Below, in pieces: positions 37,640 through 50,142 of a stretch of DNA of 64,000 nt. The stretch spans positions 2,276,321 through 2,340,320 of the forward strand of contig RPFO01000164.1 of the NCBI GenBank assembly GCA_009746045.1. Reading direction: 5' to 3'. The DNA comes from Mesostigma viride (lineage: Eukaryota; Streptophyta; Mesostigmatophyceae; Mesostigmatales; Mesostigmataceae). The notes below the pieces were generated by a model that was not told the DNA's origin, did not search any database, and saw only the letters and a list, made by a program, of their open reading frames with translations. The translations under genes and the position numbers were made by a program. The stretch's first letter is position 1. Each line of letters begins with the position of its first letter.

Positions 37640-40600
37640 TGAGGATTCAGGCTCCCATGGTGTCATCATGGCCCGTCTACGTACATGGATGTCAAAGAAA
37701 AAAAAATGATGAGGATTCAGGCTCCCATGGTGTCATCATGGCTGGCCTACGTACATGGTTGGCATTTATGTAATTAATGATGAGGATTCAGGCTCCCATG
37801 GTGTCATCATGGCCCGTGTACGTACATGGATGGCATGTATGTAATTAATGATGAGGATTTAGGCTCCCATGGTGTCATCATGGCTTGTCTACGTACATGA
37901 ATGGCATTTATGTAATTAATGATGAGGATTCAGGCTCCCATGGTGTCATCATTGCCCGTGTACGTACATGGATGGCATTTTTGTATATAATGATGAGGAT
38001 TCAGGCTCCCATGGTGTCATCATGGCCCGTCTACGTACATGGATGGCATTTATGTAATTAATGATGAGGATTCAGGCTCCCATGGGGTCATCATGGCTTG
38101 TCTACGTACATGGTTGGCATTTATGTAATTAATGAGGAGGATTCAGGCTCCCATGGTGTCTCCATGGCTGGCCTACGTACATGGATGTCAAGGTATAGTA
38201 AATGATGAGGATTCAGGCTCCCATGGTGTCATCATGGCTTGTCTACGTACATGGTTGGCATTTATGTAATTAATGAGGAGGATTCAGGCTCCCATGGTGT
38301 CATCATGGCCCGTCTACGTACATGGATGTCAAGGAGTAGTAAATGATCAGGATTCAGGCTCCCATGGTGTCATCATGGCCCGTGTACGTACATGGATGGC
38401 ATGTATGTAATTAATGATGAGGATTCAGGCTCCCATGGTGTCATCATGGCCCGTCTACGTACATGGATGTCAAGGAATAGTAAATGATGAGGATTCAGGC
38501 TCCCATGGTGTCATCATGGCTTGTCTACGTACATGGTTGGCATGTATGTAATTAATGAGGAGGATTCAGGCTCCCATGGTGTCTCCATGGCTTGTCTACG
38601 TACATGGTTGGCATTTATGTAATTAATGAGGAGGATTCAGGCTCCCATGGTGTCATCATGGCTGGCCTACGTACATGGATGGCATGTATGTAATTAATGA
38701 TGAGGATTCAGGCTCCCATGGTGTCATCATGGCCCGTCTACGTACATGGATGTCAAGGAATAGTAAATGATGAGGATTCAGGCTCCCATGGTGTCATCAT
38801 GGCCCGTCTACGTACATGGATGGCGATTTTGTAATTAATGATGAGGATTTAGGCTCCCATGGTGTCATCATGGCCCGTCTACGTACATGGATGGCATTTA
38901 TGTAAGTAATGATGAGGATTCAGGCTCCCATGGTGTCATCATGGCTTGTCTACCTACATGGTTGGCATTTATGTAACCTGAATCCTCTCATAAAAAAAAT
39001 GAAGAGGATTCAGGCTCCATTGGTGTCATCATGGCCCGTCTACGTACATGGATGTCAAGGAATAGTAAATGATGAGGATTCAGGCTCCCATGGTGTCATC
39101 ATGGCTTGTCTACGTACATGGATGGCATGTATGTAATTAATGATGAGGATTCAGGCTCCATTGGTGTCATCATGGCTGGCCTACGTATGTACATGGATGT
39201 CAAAGAAAAAAAAAATGATGAGGATTCAGGCTCCCATGGTGTCATCATGGCCCGTGTATGTACATGGTTGGCATTTATGTAATTAATGATGAGGATTCAG
39301 GCTCCATTGGTGTCATCATGGCTGGCCTACGTATGTACATGGATGTCAAAGAAAAAAAAATGATGAGGATTCAGGCTCCCATGGTGTCATCATGGCCCGT
39401 CTACGTACATGGATGTCAAGGAATAGTAAATGATGAGGATTCAGGCTCCCATGGTGTCATCATGGCCCGTCTACGTACATGGATGGCATGTATGTATTTA
39501 ATGATGAGGATTCAGGCTCCCATGGTGTCATCATGGCTGGCCTACGTACATGGATGTCTCAGAAAAAAAATGATGAGGATTCAGGCTCCCATGGTGTCAT
39601 CATGGCCCGTCTACGTACATGGATGTCAAAGAAAAAAAAATGATGAGGATTCAGGCTCCCATGGTGTCATCATGGCTGGCCTACGTACATGGTTGGCATT
39701 TATGTAATTAATGATGAGGATTCAGGCTCCCATGGTGTCATCATGGCCCGTGTACGTACATGGATGGCATGTATGTAATTAATGATGAGGATTCAGGCTC
39801 CCATGGTGTCATCATGGCTTGTCTACGTACATGAATGGCATTTATGTAATTAATGATGAGGATTCAGGCTCCCATGGTGTCATCATTGCCCGTGTACGTA
39901 CATGGATGGCATTTTTGTATATAATGATGAGGATTCAGGCTCCCATGGTGTCATCATGGCCCGTCTACGTACATGGATGGCATTTATGTAATTAATGATG
40001 AGGATTCAGGCTCCCATGGTGTCATCATGGCTTGTCTACGTACATGGTTGGCATTTATGTAATTAATGAGGAGGATTCAGGCTCCCATGGTGTCTCCATG
40101 GCTGGCCTACGTACATGGATGTCAAGGTATAGTAAATGATGAGGATTCAGGCTCCCATGGTGTCATCATGGCTTGTCTACCTACATGGTTGGCATTTATG
40201 TAATTAATGAGGAGGATTCAGGCTCCCATGGTGTCATCATGGCCCGTCTACGTACATGGATGTCAAGGAATAGTAAATGATCAGGATTCAGGCTCCCATG
40301 GTGTCATCATGGCCCGTGTACGTACATGGATGGCATGTATGTAATTAATGATGAGGATTCAGGCTCCCATGGTGTCATCATGGCCCGTCTACGTACATGG
40401 ATGTCAAGGAATAGTAAATGATGAGGATTCAGGCTCCCATGGTGTCATCATGGCTTGTCTACGTACATGGTTGGCATGTATGTAATTAATGAGGAGGATT
40501 CAGGCTCCCATGGTGTCTCCATGGCTTGTCTACGTACATGGTTGGCATTTATGTAATTAATGAGGAGGATTCAGGCTCCCATGGTGTCATCATGGCTGGC

Positions 40601-43441
40601 CTACGTACATGGATGGCATGTATGTAATTAATGATGAGGATTCAGGCTCCCATGGTGTCATCATGGCCCGTCTACGTACATGGATGTCAAGGAATAGTAA
40701 ATGATGAGGATTCAGGCTCCCATGGTGTCATCATGGCCCGTCTACGTACATGGATGGCGATTTTGTAATTAATGATGAGGATTTAGGCTCCCATGGTGTC
40801 ATCATGGCCCGTCTACGTACATGGATGGCATTTATGTAAGTAATGATGAGGATTCAGGCTCCCATGGTGTCATCATGGCTTGTCTACCTACATGGTTGGC
40901 ATTTATGTAACCTGAATCCTCTCATAAAAAAAATGAAGAGGATTCAGGCTCCATTGGTGTCATCATGGCCCGTCTACGTACATGGATGTCAAGGAATAGT
41001 AAATGATGAGGATTCAGGCTCCCATGGTGTCATCATGGCTTGTCTACGTACATGGATGGCATGTATGTAATTAATGATGAGGATTCAGGCTCCATTGGTG
41101 TCATCATGGCTGGCCTACGTATGTACATGGATGTCAAAGAAAAAAAAAATGATGAGGATTCAGGCTCCCATGGTGTCATCATGGCCCGTGTATGTACATG
41201 GTTGGCATTTATGTAATTAATGATGAGGATTCAGGCTCCATTGGTGTCATCATGGCTGGCCTACGTATGTACATGGATGTCAAAGAAAAAAAAATGATGA
41301 GGATTCAGGCTCCCATGGTGTCATCATGGCCCGTCTACGTACATGGATGTCAAGGAATAGTAAATGATGAGGATTCAGGCTCCCATGGTGTCATCATGGC
41401 CCGTCTACGTACATGGATGGCATGTATGTATTTAATGATGAGGATTCAGGCTCCCATGGTGTCATCATGGCTGGCCTACGTACATGGATGTCTCAGAAAA
41501 AAAATGATGAGGATTCAGGCTCCCATGGTGTCATCATGGCCCGTCTACGTACATGGATGTCAAAGAAAAAAAAATGATGAGGATTCAGGCTCCCATGGTG
41601 TCATCATGGCTGGCCTACGTACATGGTTGGCATTTATGTAATTAATGATGAGGATTCAGGCTCCCATGGTGTCATCATGGCCCGTGTACGTACATGGATG
41701 GCATGTATGTAATTAATGATGAGGATTCAGGCTCCCATGGTGTCATCATGGCTTGTCTACGTACATGAATGGCATTTATGTAATTAATGATGAGGATTCA
41801 GGCTCCCATGGTGTCATCATTGCCCGTGTACGTACATGGATGGCATTTTTGTATATAATGATGAGGATTCAGGCTCCCATGGTGTCATCATGGCCCGTCT
41901 ACGTACATGGATGGCATTTATGTAATTAATGATGAGGATTCAGGCTCCCATGGTGTCATCATGGCTTGTCTACGTACATGGTTGGCATTTATGTAATTAA
42001 TGAGGAGGATTCAGGCTCCCATGGTGTCTCCATGGCTGGCCTACGTACATGGATGTCAAGGTATAGTAAATGATGAGGATTCAGGCTCCCATGGTGTCAT
42101 CATGGCTTGTCTACCTACATGGTTGGCATTTATGTAATTAATGAGGAGGATTCAGGCTCCCATGGTGTCATCATGGCCCGTCTACGTACATGGATGTCAA
42201 GGAATAGTAAATGATCAGGATTCAGGCTCCCATGGTGTCATCATGGCCCGTGTACGTACATGGATGGCATGTATGTAATTAATGATGAGGATTCAGGCTC
42301 CCATGGTGTCATCATGGCCCGTCTACGTACATGGATGTCAAGGAATAGTAAATGATGAGGATTCAGGCTCCCATGGTGTCATCATGGCTTGTCTACGTAC
42401 ATGGTTGGCATGTATGTAATTAATGAGGAGGATTCAGGCTCCCATGGTGTCTCCATGGCTTGTCTACGTACATGGTTGGCATTTATGTAATTAATGAGGA
42501 GGATTCAGGCTCCCATGGTGTCATCATGGCTGGCCTACGTACATGGATGGCATGTATGTAATTAATGATGAGGATTCAGGCTCCCATGGTGTCATCATGG
42601 CCCGTCTACGTACATGGATGTCAAGGAATAGTAAATGATGAGGATTCAGGCTCCCATGGTGTCATCATGGCCCGTCTACGTACATGGATGGCGATTTTGT
42701 AATTAATGATGAGGATTTAGGCTCCCATGGTGTCATCATGGCCCGTCTACGTACATGGATGGCATTTATGTAAGTAATGATGAGGATTCAGGCTCCCATG
42801 GTGTCATCATGGCTTGTCTACCTACATGGTTGGCATTTATGTAACCTGAATCCTCTCATAAAAAAAATGAAGAGGATTCAGGCTCCATTGGTGTCATCAT
42901 GGCCCGTCTACGTACATGGATGTCAAGGAATAGTAAATGATGAGGATTCAGGCTCCCATGGTGTCATCATGGCTTGTCTACGTACATGGATGGCATGTAT
43001 GTAATTAATGATGAGGATTCAGGCTCCATTGGTGTCATCATGGCTGGCCTACGTATGTACATGGATGTCAAAGAAAAAAAAAATGATGAGGATTCAGGCT
43101 CCCATGGTGTCATCATGGCCCGTGTATGTACATGGTTGGCATTTATGTAATTAATGATGAGGATTCAGGCTCCATTGGTGTCATCATGGCTGGCCTACGT
43201 ATGTACATGGATGTCAAAGAAAAAAAAAATGATGAGGATTCAGGCTCCCATGGTGTCATCATGGCCCGTCTACGTACATGGATGTCAAGGAATAGTAAAT
43301 GATGAGGATTCAGGCTCCCATGGTGTCATCATGGCCTGTCTACGTACATGGATGGCATGTATGTATTTAATGATGAGGATTCAGGCTCCCATGGTGTCAT
43401 CATGGCTGGCCTACGTACATGGATGTCTCAGAAAAAAAATG
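37640..43441 (-). repeat. Higher-order repeat, period 1934 bp, three copies
   Basis: Landmarks repeat at exactly 1934 bp: ORF starts at 38909, 40843 and 42777, the local inversion CCTGAATCCTCTCATAAAAA near 38979, 40913 and 42847, and a TCAAGGTATAG variant near 38188 and 40122. The second and third copies look closer to each other than to the first. The period holds about 27 monomers. Confidence 0.9.
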
Positions 43442-43580
43442 ATGAGGATTCAGGCTCCCATGGTGTCATCATGGCTGGCCTACGTACATGGATGTCAAAG
43501 AAAAAAAAATGATCAGGATTCAGGCTCCCGTGGTGTCATTATGGCCCGTCTACGTGTTGTTGGCATGTATGAAATTAATG

Positions 43581-43588
43581 ATGAGGAT
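43581..43588. other. 8-bp target-site duplication of hAT element
   Basis: ATGAGGAT lies at 43581-43588 and again at 47920-47927, exactly flanking the terminal inverted repeats. Both copies are satellite sequence. Confidence 0.92.
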
Positions 43589-43627
43589 CAGTGCTTTTAG
43601 TAAGGGTTTTTGTCCGCGTCAGCCTGG

Positions 43628-43735
43628 CTGACTTGCCGCCGTTGGCGGCGCGTCAGACGGCTGACTTGCCGCCGTTGGCGGCGCGTCGGACGGCTGACTT
43701 GCCGCCGTTGGCGGCGCGTCGGATCGCTGACTCGT
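43628..43735. repeat. Left subterminal repeats of hAT element
   Basis: A 33-bp unit (CTGACTTGCCGCCGTTGGCG and following GCGCGTCGGACGG) starts at 43628, 43661 and 43694. Each unit contains GCCGCCGTTGGCGGC, an imperfect palindrome, and a CTGAC/GTCAG-type motif shared with the right end. Confidence 0.8.
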
Positions 43736-44282
43736 TGCTACAGGGCCTAACGATCGATCCCTGAGATTAGGGTTGGAGCACATGTCTAGCTTTTGAGTTC
43801 TGACTTGTGAAGGCAGCGAGAAATGGGTTCCATGATACAAAATTCAGAATAATATGACCTACTTCGACTGTTTTTCTGAACAATAGTTACAATACTAAGT
43901 CCTACACATCCACATTGCCACAGCCGAGAACGGCACACACACATCAAACTTATTAAACTTTTTTTAAAAAAACTTTATTGATGAGCTCGTGAACACTAGC
44001 GATGACACAGCTAGTTGCATGGCAAAATGATTATTCTCCTCTTAGAACAAGCTACAAACCTAGCTACTAGGAATCTGGCAGTAACACAACCTAGGTCTAG
44101 GAAGGCTTGGGCCTTAAACCTTGGGCCTCACTTGAACTTCTTTTTCCTAGCTGAGGAGCTGGGATTAAAACAACCTAGGTCTAGGAAAGCTTGGGCCTTG
44201 GGCCTCACTTGAACATTTTCCCCCTAAGCCTAGGGATGGATGGGAATAACACAACCTGTTAAGGAAGGCTTGGGCCACTGAA

Positions 44283-47193
44283 CTAAAGTACCAAGCGGTC
44301 ATCATCATCACTTGGAAGTGCTTCTTCTAGCTCTAGGCTGCCTGCCGGCTGAGCATTGATTGCTGGATTGCTCTTTGCCGCTGTATAGCGGTTGCCCGTC
44401 TTGCCATGCAAACGGCGTTTCACATCCCCCGCACACCAGAGCTGGTATGCGCGCACGTATCCGCCCCGCTTCTCAAACTCAGCCAGGGGCAGGGCATTCA
44501 CGTGCGTCCGCATGGCAGCGTCCAAATGCTCTTTTTTGAGCGAGGTTCGTCGCTTGTTTTTTATGTTATTCATCGCTGAGAATACCCTCTCGTTGGGCAC
44601 AGAGCCCACCGGCAGGGACAGGTATATCCGCACCACTGTCAGCCATGCCGGCATGAGGTTGATCAATGCCGTGCTCCGCACCTTCTTGGCCCACTCCATC
44701 CGCCATGGCGCGTAGATGGTGCGACCCTCTTCATCCATCCCTGCCCTTGGCCATGCCTTCATGACCCGTTTGAAGTCCGGGTACTGTGCCATCAAGTCTT
44801 CCTTGCGCACCAGTGGCTCCACCACGAATGGCTCCCCCTCAGGCGGCGTGCACGTCTGCTTTTCGCAGTAAAGCTGCACGATTGGGTTGATGGTGTCAGC
44901 CAGCTCGCTGGTAGGTTTGGGATCCTCCCACCACTCAGGGTGGAGCACCTCGAAAGCCTGCATCATGTCCACCGCTGGGAAGCGCTCATCAAACGAGGTG
45001 AGCACGGTGTCCGCCACGGCTGCCAGCTTCTGCTTGACCCCAGCGACCTGGTGCTTGAGCTTGGCGGTGTCCGGTTGCGTGGCCAGGCGCACTTGCTTGC
45101 GGGAGCGCGTGACTCTTGCCGCGTGCACCCGCTCAGCCGTTGGTCGGCCCCGCGTGTTGAAGGAAACCTCGTAGCCCACCTCCTTCCCCATGTCTACCAG
45201 CTTGACCGTCCCATCCTCCATCTCTTCAAACCTCACCCTTGTTGCCACAGGTCGCTCTGGTTCTGGCGTGGCCCCATGCAACACCAGCGCGTCCTCCCCG
45301 GGCTCCGCGTCATCCCCCCTCCATCCTCGCTGCCCTCGCAGTCAGTGCCCTGCAGCAGAGCTTGGAAGGCAGCACCGCATGTCGCGCCATCCCCCACGTA
45401 CAACTCCTCGATCGTGCGCGTGGTCTTCTCCAGCAGCCGGCCCACGTCAGCATAATGGCTGTCCTCCCGCTGAAATGACAGCGAGAGGATGTCCATCTGT
45501 TGGAACATGGCCAGCAGGCCGTGCGCGGCAAGCACGAACTCCGCTGAGGTCAGCCGGGCGTAGATGTTCTCCGCCTTCTGCTTGTCCTCCGGCTTGGTGG
45601 CGGTCTCCATCCGCTCCACGTAGAACGCCAGCAGCGCGTCATACTCCTCGATGACACGCTCTAGAGCCCCACAAATAGACACCCATCGCACATCGTGCAT
45701 GGCCTTGATTTGCAGCGACTTGCAATGCCCGCGCACCAGCTGCTGCAGTTGGAAGGCGCCGGTGCGCACGGTGCTCTTGCGAATGTCGGCAGCCACGTCG
45801 GCGAGCAGCAGCTGCAAACGCTCCACGATGTCGTGCTCCAGCGTGGTCTTGTACACCAAACTGTTGCGATGCGCGGGGCACCACGAGGGCAGCGCAAACG
45901 GCGCGAACCACTCCCGGCAGAGGGTGATCGCGCCCTTGTCTTCCCCTTGCATGACGTTGGCGCCGTCGGCTGCAATGGCAGTCATCTTCCTCGCCAGGGT
46001 CTTCAGATCAAAGCCCCCGTGGTGGTGAGGCACTCAAGAATGCCCTTGGCGACGTTCTCAGCGGTGGCGACCCCGTTTGGGAGCTCGTGCAGCTCGAGGA
46101 ACTTGGTGGTGCGGAAGCCGTCCTCGAGCGGGTAGACCATGATGCACTCCTGCTCCTTTTTGCTCAGGTCGCTGCTGTCATCAACGCTGATGCCGAAGAA
46201 GGGCGTGTCACGCAGCACTTCACGCAGGTCCTCCTTCTGGACCTCGTTGATGCATTCAGCGAATACCCAACCTGCGTTGTCATTCTCGTACTTCTCAGGC
46301 AAGGGGAGGCTGGCAGTGCTGCCGTCGCGGCGGCTGATGTATTTTACAACCTCCATGGTTTGTTCGAAGGCCTGCATTGGCCGCGCGTTGAGGAGCGTGG
46401 AGTACGCAAGAGTGAAAGCATTTGTCATGCACTCATGCTCGCGCTGGGTGCGGCCCTGTGCTGCAGCACGAAAGGCCTTTCCAGCTGTCCCGAAGAGTCG
46501 TGTGCTCAGGGTGAGGTCCTTGACTGGCTGGCCCCGTGCGACTTGCTTGTCGAGCTTCCTTTGGTATGTTGTGTGCCCTGTTGACAGCTCGTGCACCACC
46601 ATTCGCTGTTTCTTGCACGCCAAAAGGTAAGGTGATCCACTGCCATTGGAACAGACGGTGCACTCGATTTGCCACTTTCCACCTTGTGTGGGCGGCGGCA
46701 CCTTCTTCGCCCAGGAAAACTTGTCATCCTCCCACCATTCGTCCCTGGGTTCACGCTTTTCATCATACTTGATTCCCCGTTGCTTCTTTTTCTGCTTCCT
46801 CAGCTGCTCCTTGGCTGCTTCTTCGTCACTGCTGACATCGATAGGGTTGCGCTGCCCGCTGCCAGTGGCTGCAGAAACCAACGCATCACCATCTTTCCCA
46901 GAATCTGACTCGTCCGATGATGCTTCCTTCTCGGACGACCGGCCTGGGGGCTCACCAGCACTGCCGGACTGAGCCGATGCTGCTGCTGCACTGCTGGCTG
47001 CATTGCTATCATCCCCCCTTTTCCTCTTGCTGCGGTTCAGCGCGTCTGCTGCCTGGCCTACGCCAACAATGGCAGGCGGACCAGGCGCAGGCGCTTTGGC
47101 CGTGTCGGCGACCTGTTTCGGCCTTAAAAAAGCTGCGATCCCCCCAGATTTAATTTTTCCCAGTATTCCTTCCGGCGCCATCCCTTCACCCAA
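44283..47193 (-). pseudogene. hAT transposase, three frames joined by G-run breaks
   Basis: Parts in order: 47193-46003 (396 aa), 46033-45233, 45284-44283. The N-terminal part has a Ser/Asp/Glu-rich region and a BED-like zinc finger (ECTVCSN, then HELSTGH). It next has GISVDDSSD, candidate first catalytic Asp. The second part has AADGANVM with the second Asp, then WCPAHRNSLV (the CxxH of hAT) and HDVRWVS. The third part ends in the hAT dimerisation region LPVGSVPNERVFSAMNNIKN. Breaks fall in a five-G run near 46020 and a six-G run near 45333. Adding one base to each would make the frames continuous, so recent mutation or consensus error is likely. The overall type recalls ZNF862/KIAA1586-like hAT proteins, from memory only. 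Confidence 0.88.
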
Positions 47194-47739
47194 AAACTTC
47201 CGACCCCCAGGTCGCTAACTTTGCTAGTTGACTATCGGACTAAACCATTAACGTTGTTTAATGTTTATACAATATTACTGACCCGGCCCGAAATTTCCCT
47301 ACGCATCTAGTAATGGACAGAATTCTTTCTTATGCAAACAAATCTACAGCGTTAATAAACACACCTGGAATTGAATTCGATTCAAAGCAATCTGTAAATC
47401 AGGCAACCCCGCAACGCTTCATCAATCAGCTCATCAATCATATTCCTAAAACCTTCGCCATCATCGAGACATCGACCATTGCCAGTCGTCCTGGGTTACA
47501 ACTTTACATTCGTCTAGAACTCTCGTCACTCTCGCCGCCAAGCAGGCTAAGGGCCGGCGGGTATGGGCATGACAACGGCCTAGAATCTTGAAGCATATCA
47601 ACGAACAGACCTGAACTGGTGAACTTGAATTCGTAGATATCCAGTACGAAGTTGGCATTTCAGTGGACTTCAGTACATTAGTAGGTACCCACTATATATT
47701 GACCCTGTCTGACGCATAGACTCGGTGCCCATAAGTACT
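47194..47739. other. hAT 5' untranslated region
   Basis: No gene recognised between the transposase start and the subterminal repeats. The small plus-strand ORF at 47313-47591 has no domain signal. Confidence 0.5.
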
Positions 47740-47905
47740 GACGTGCTGCCTGAATTTACGCGTCAGACGACTGACGTGCAGACAAAATTTACGCGTCAGT
47801 CGACTGACGCAGTGCCAAAATTTACGCGTCAGCTGTCTGACGTGCGGACGAAAAAGTCTGACGCGTCAGACACTGACGCGTCAGCGGCTGACGCACGCGT
47901 CCCGT
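47740..47905. repeat. Right subterminal repeats of hAT element
   Basis: GACGCGTCAG, ACGCGTCAGNNNNCTGACG and CAAAATTTACGCGTCAG motifs recur at least six times in about 165 bp. They share GCGTCAG/CTGACG with the left repeats. In hAT elements such motifs bind transposase. Confidence 0.75.
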
Positions 47906-47919
47906 TACTAAAAGCACTG

Positions 47920-48190
47920 ATGAGGATTCAGGCTCCCATAGTGTCATCATGGCTGGCCTACGTACATGGTTGGCATTTATGTAATTAATGATGAGGATTC
48001 AGGCTCCCATGGTGTCATCATTGCCCGTGTATGTACATGGTTGGCATTTATGTAATTAATGATGAGGATTCAGGCTCCATTGGTGTCATCATGGCCCGTC
48101 TACGTACATGGGTGGCATTTATGTATTTAATGATGAGGATTCAGGCTCCCATGGGGTCATCATGGCTTGTCTACGTACATGGAGTCATAT
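47920..48190 (-). repeat. 71-bp satellite, array E (inverted orientation)
   Basis: Three to four units that continue array D beyond the hAT insertion. A decayed piece (CCATGATGACAATCCTCATT) lies at 48283. Confidence 0.92.
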
Positions 48191-48444
48191 TGATTCATGG
48201 AACAATGAGATACCATTCTTAATTGAAAATTGTTCTTGATACTTTCACATGCATGCCCGGAATCGTGAATTTGTGCGGGTTTCCATGATGACAATCCTCA
48301 TTGAATTCTTGAGCACACAATATTGAGCAATTTAGGGGCACTTCGGCAATGTTGACCATTTTCATTCATGATAAAATTAACATTTAATGCAATAAATACA
48401 TATTCCACTCATTTTAATAAACCATGCAAAAACTTTACAAGCAC

Positions 48445-48954
48445 GCTCAAGCTAGGGGTGGGCTGGCATGCACGCGTGGGTGTGGGGGTGGGCTGGCATG
48501 CATGCGTGGGTGTGGGGGGGGCTAGCCTGCATGCGTGGGTGTGTGGGGGGGCTGGCATGCATGCGTGGGTGTGTGTGGGGGGCTAGCATGCATGCGTAAG
48601 TGTGGGGGGGGCTGGCATGCATGCGTGGGTGTGTATGGGGGCTGGCATGCATGCGTGGGTGTGTGTGGGGGGCTAGCATGCATGCGTGGGTGTGTGGGGG
48701 GGCTGTCATGCATGCGTGGGTGTGGGGGGGGCTGGCATGAATGCGTGGGTGTGGGGGGGGCTAGCATGCATGCGTGGGTGTGGGGGTGGGCTAGCATGCA
48801 TGCGTGGGTGTGAGTGTGGGCTAGCATGCATGCGTGGGTGTGGGGGGGGCTAGCATGCATGCGTGGGTGTGGGGGGGCCGGGGCCGGGGCTAGCATGCAT
48901 GCGTGGGTGTGGGGGTGGGCTAGCATGCATGCGTGGGTGTGGGGGGGGCTAGCA
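48445..48954 (+). repeat. GCATGC minisatellite, unit about 29-30 bp
   Basis: About 17 tandem units of GCTAGCATGCATGCGTGGGT plus a TGTGGGGGGG run of varying length. Each unit contains the palindromes GCTAGC and TGCATGCA. ORFs on either strand (His/Cys/Pro or Gly/Trp-rich) are artefacts of the repeat. Confidence 0.92.
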
Positions 48955-50142
48955 CGCCCCACCCCTCCATCGGCACAGCCAGCCTTGTGAGTCTACCCTT
49001 AACAACAAGGCTGGTAGGACGACACGCCTGAGCAGCATATGTCATGCCTATCTCAGGCTAATAATGTGTGATTTTGTGCCAACAACCAAGTTGTTCCACC
49101 CAACAACACATTATAAACCCTCTTCCAAAATGCCCAACAAGCCGGACACGTGGAGGACCACACACGCAGTATATAAAGAGAAAATAAGCTGACTTTTTAT
49201 CCAGCCAACCTGTGGCTAGCTGCTCTGGTTAGCATGACAAATGCTAACATTTACTCAGTGGGAAAGGTGAAGAGACCATTGGAACAGCCTACCTGACGCA
49301 TGTGCCACCAAAGCATTGTGTCCCGCAAAATGCACACTGCCTCCTTTCTAACAAGCACGAGCCGCTCTCTTTAGGAGACAGGTGCCAGCTCGTCAGTGTC
49401 TGGGGAAAATGATGCCGCTGCTTAGGAAGACCGCGTGAATTTCCTCGAACACAACTGTCTATAAAGCAAAAGAAATTTCAGAGAAGCATGGAAATAAAAG
49501 CATTACACCTTCCCGACAGGTTGCGGGCCACGCGCTGCAGAAAGCCAGCCACGTCACAGACGATTAACTAGCTAAAAGACACCCAGGAATCCAGCGATGC
49601 AGCGCCAGGACCCGCAACTTTCTGGCTGCATCTGGCCGGAAAGAAGGCAAAAAGCTTACGCTCAACGAGGTAAGAAAGCAGGAAAACGCAAGCTTAAGAC
49701 GTTTAACACAAGAACGTACCATAACGGGCATTTATTCGTGCCCAGGCGCACAAGAAAGTCCACCCTTTCATGGAGTGGTTGGGCAGTACGCATCGCGCAG
49801 GGCTAATGTTATCTTACCGCAAAATGACGGGAAAGGTAAAGATAGCAGCGGGAATTTTTACGGCTTTAGAAACATCATTAAACTAGCTTTCCTTACGACC
49901 ATCAAAACTGGCAACAATCGACAATCAACCCGGCAGGCATCCAATATACTTTATTCATCCCGACAGAAATTCAGGCCGGACCCCCCCTGCCGATGGCAAA
50001 GAAAAAAAGCCCGCGACATTATAGATCGCAACCATCCCGCCATAAATTAGAATCAGTAACTAATTTTCTCCAACAATCGAGCATTTCTGCTTTCCGCGTG
50101 CCAGATTTGTCACGTTTCGTCTAAAGGCAGTCACCGCCATTA
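48955..50142 (+). mobile_element. 1.18-kb duplicated element, copy 2
   Basis: Inverted relative to 14438-15618. The homology starts at CGCCCCACCCCTCCATCG next to the minisatellite and ends near GTCTAAAGGCAGTC. TATA-like AGTATATAAAGAG lies at about 49170. It differs from copy 1 by indels that break the ORFs, and ATG of the 132-residue ORF is CTG here. Confidence 0.65.

Larger units (their letters stand above)
36265..43588 (-). repeat. 71-bp satellite, array D, inverted orientation
   Basis: About 103 units, all reverse-complemented relative to arrays A-C. The switch is abrupt: GGGAGCCTGAAT, then GCTGAT, then GGATGGCATTTATG. The plus strand now shows ATGATGAGGATTCAGGCTCC in each unit. The array ends at the hAT insertion. 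Confidence 0.95.
43589..47919 (-). mobile_element. hAT DNA transposon, 4.3 kb
   Basis: Terminal inverted repeats CAGTGCTTTTAGTAAGGG (left) and CAGTGCTTTTAGTAACGGG (right, reverse complement) with an 8-bp target-site duplication are hallmarks of the hAT superfamily. It encodes one hAT transposase on the minus strand, spread over three frames by two one-base breaks in G runs. Different subterminal repeats sit inside each end. Between 43,740 and 44,282 there is no ORF, but TAGGTCTAGGAA-type phrases recur (near 44091 and 44175). Confidence 0.93.

Noticed and set aside
22770-43588. Repeated short ORFs (MMRIQAPMVSSW type) as a repeat protein family
   Set aside because: They are satellite monomers read in successive frames; 71 bp is not a multiple of three and stops recur, so no sustained protein exists.
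45190-47153. Plus-strand ORFs opposite the hAT transposase
   Set aside because: Antisense shadows; all recognisable motifs are on the minus strand.
48452-48962. His/Cys/Pro-rich ORFs as a metal-binding protein
   Set aside because: Direct translation of a 29-30 bp minisatellite.
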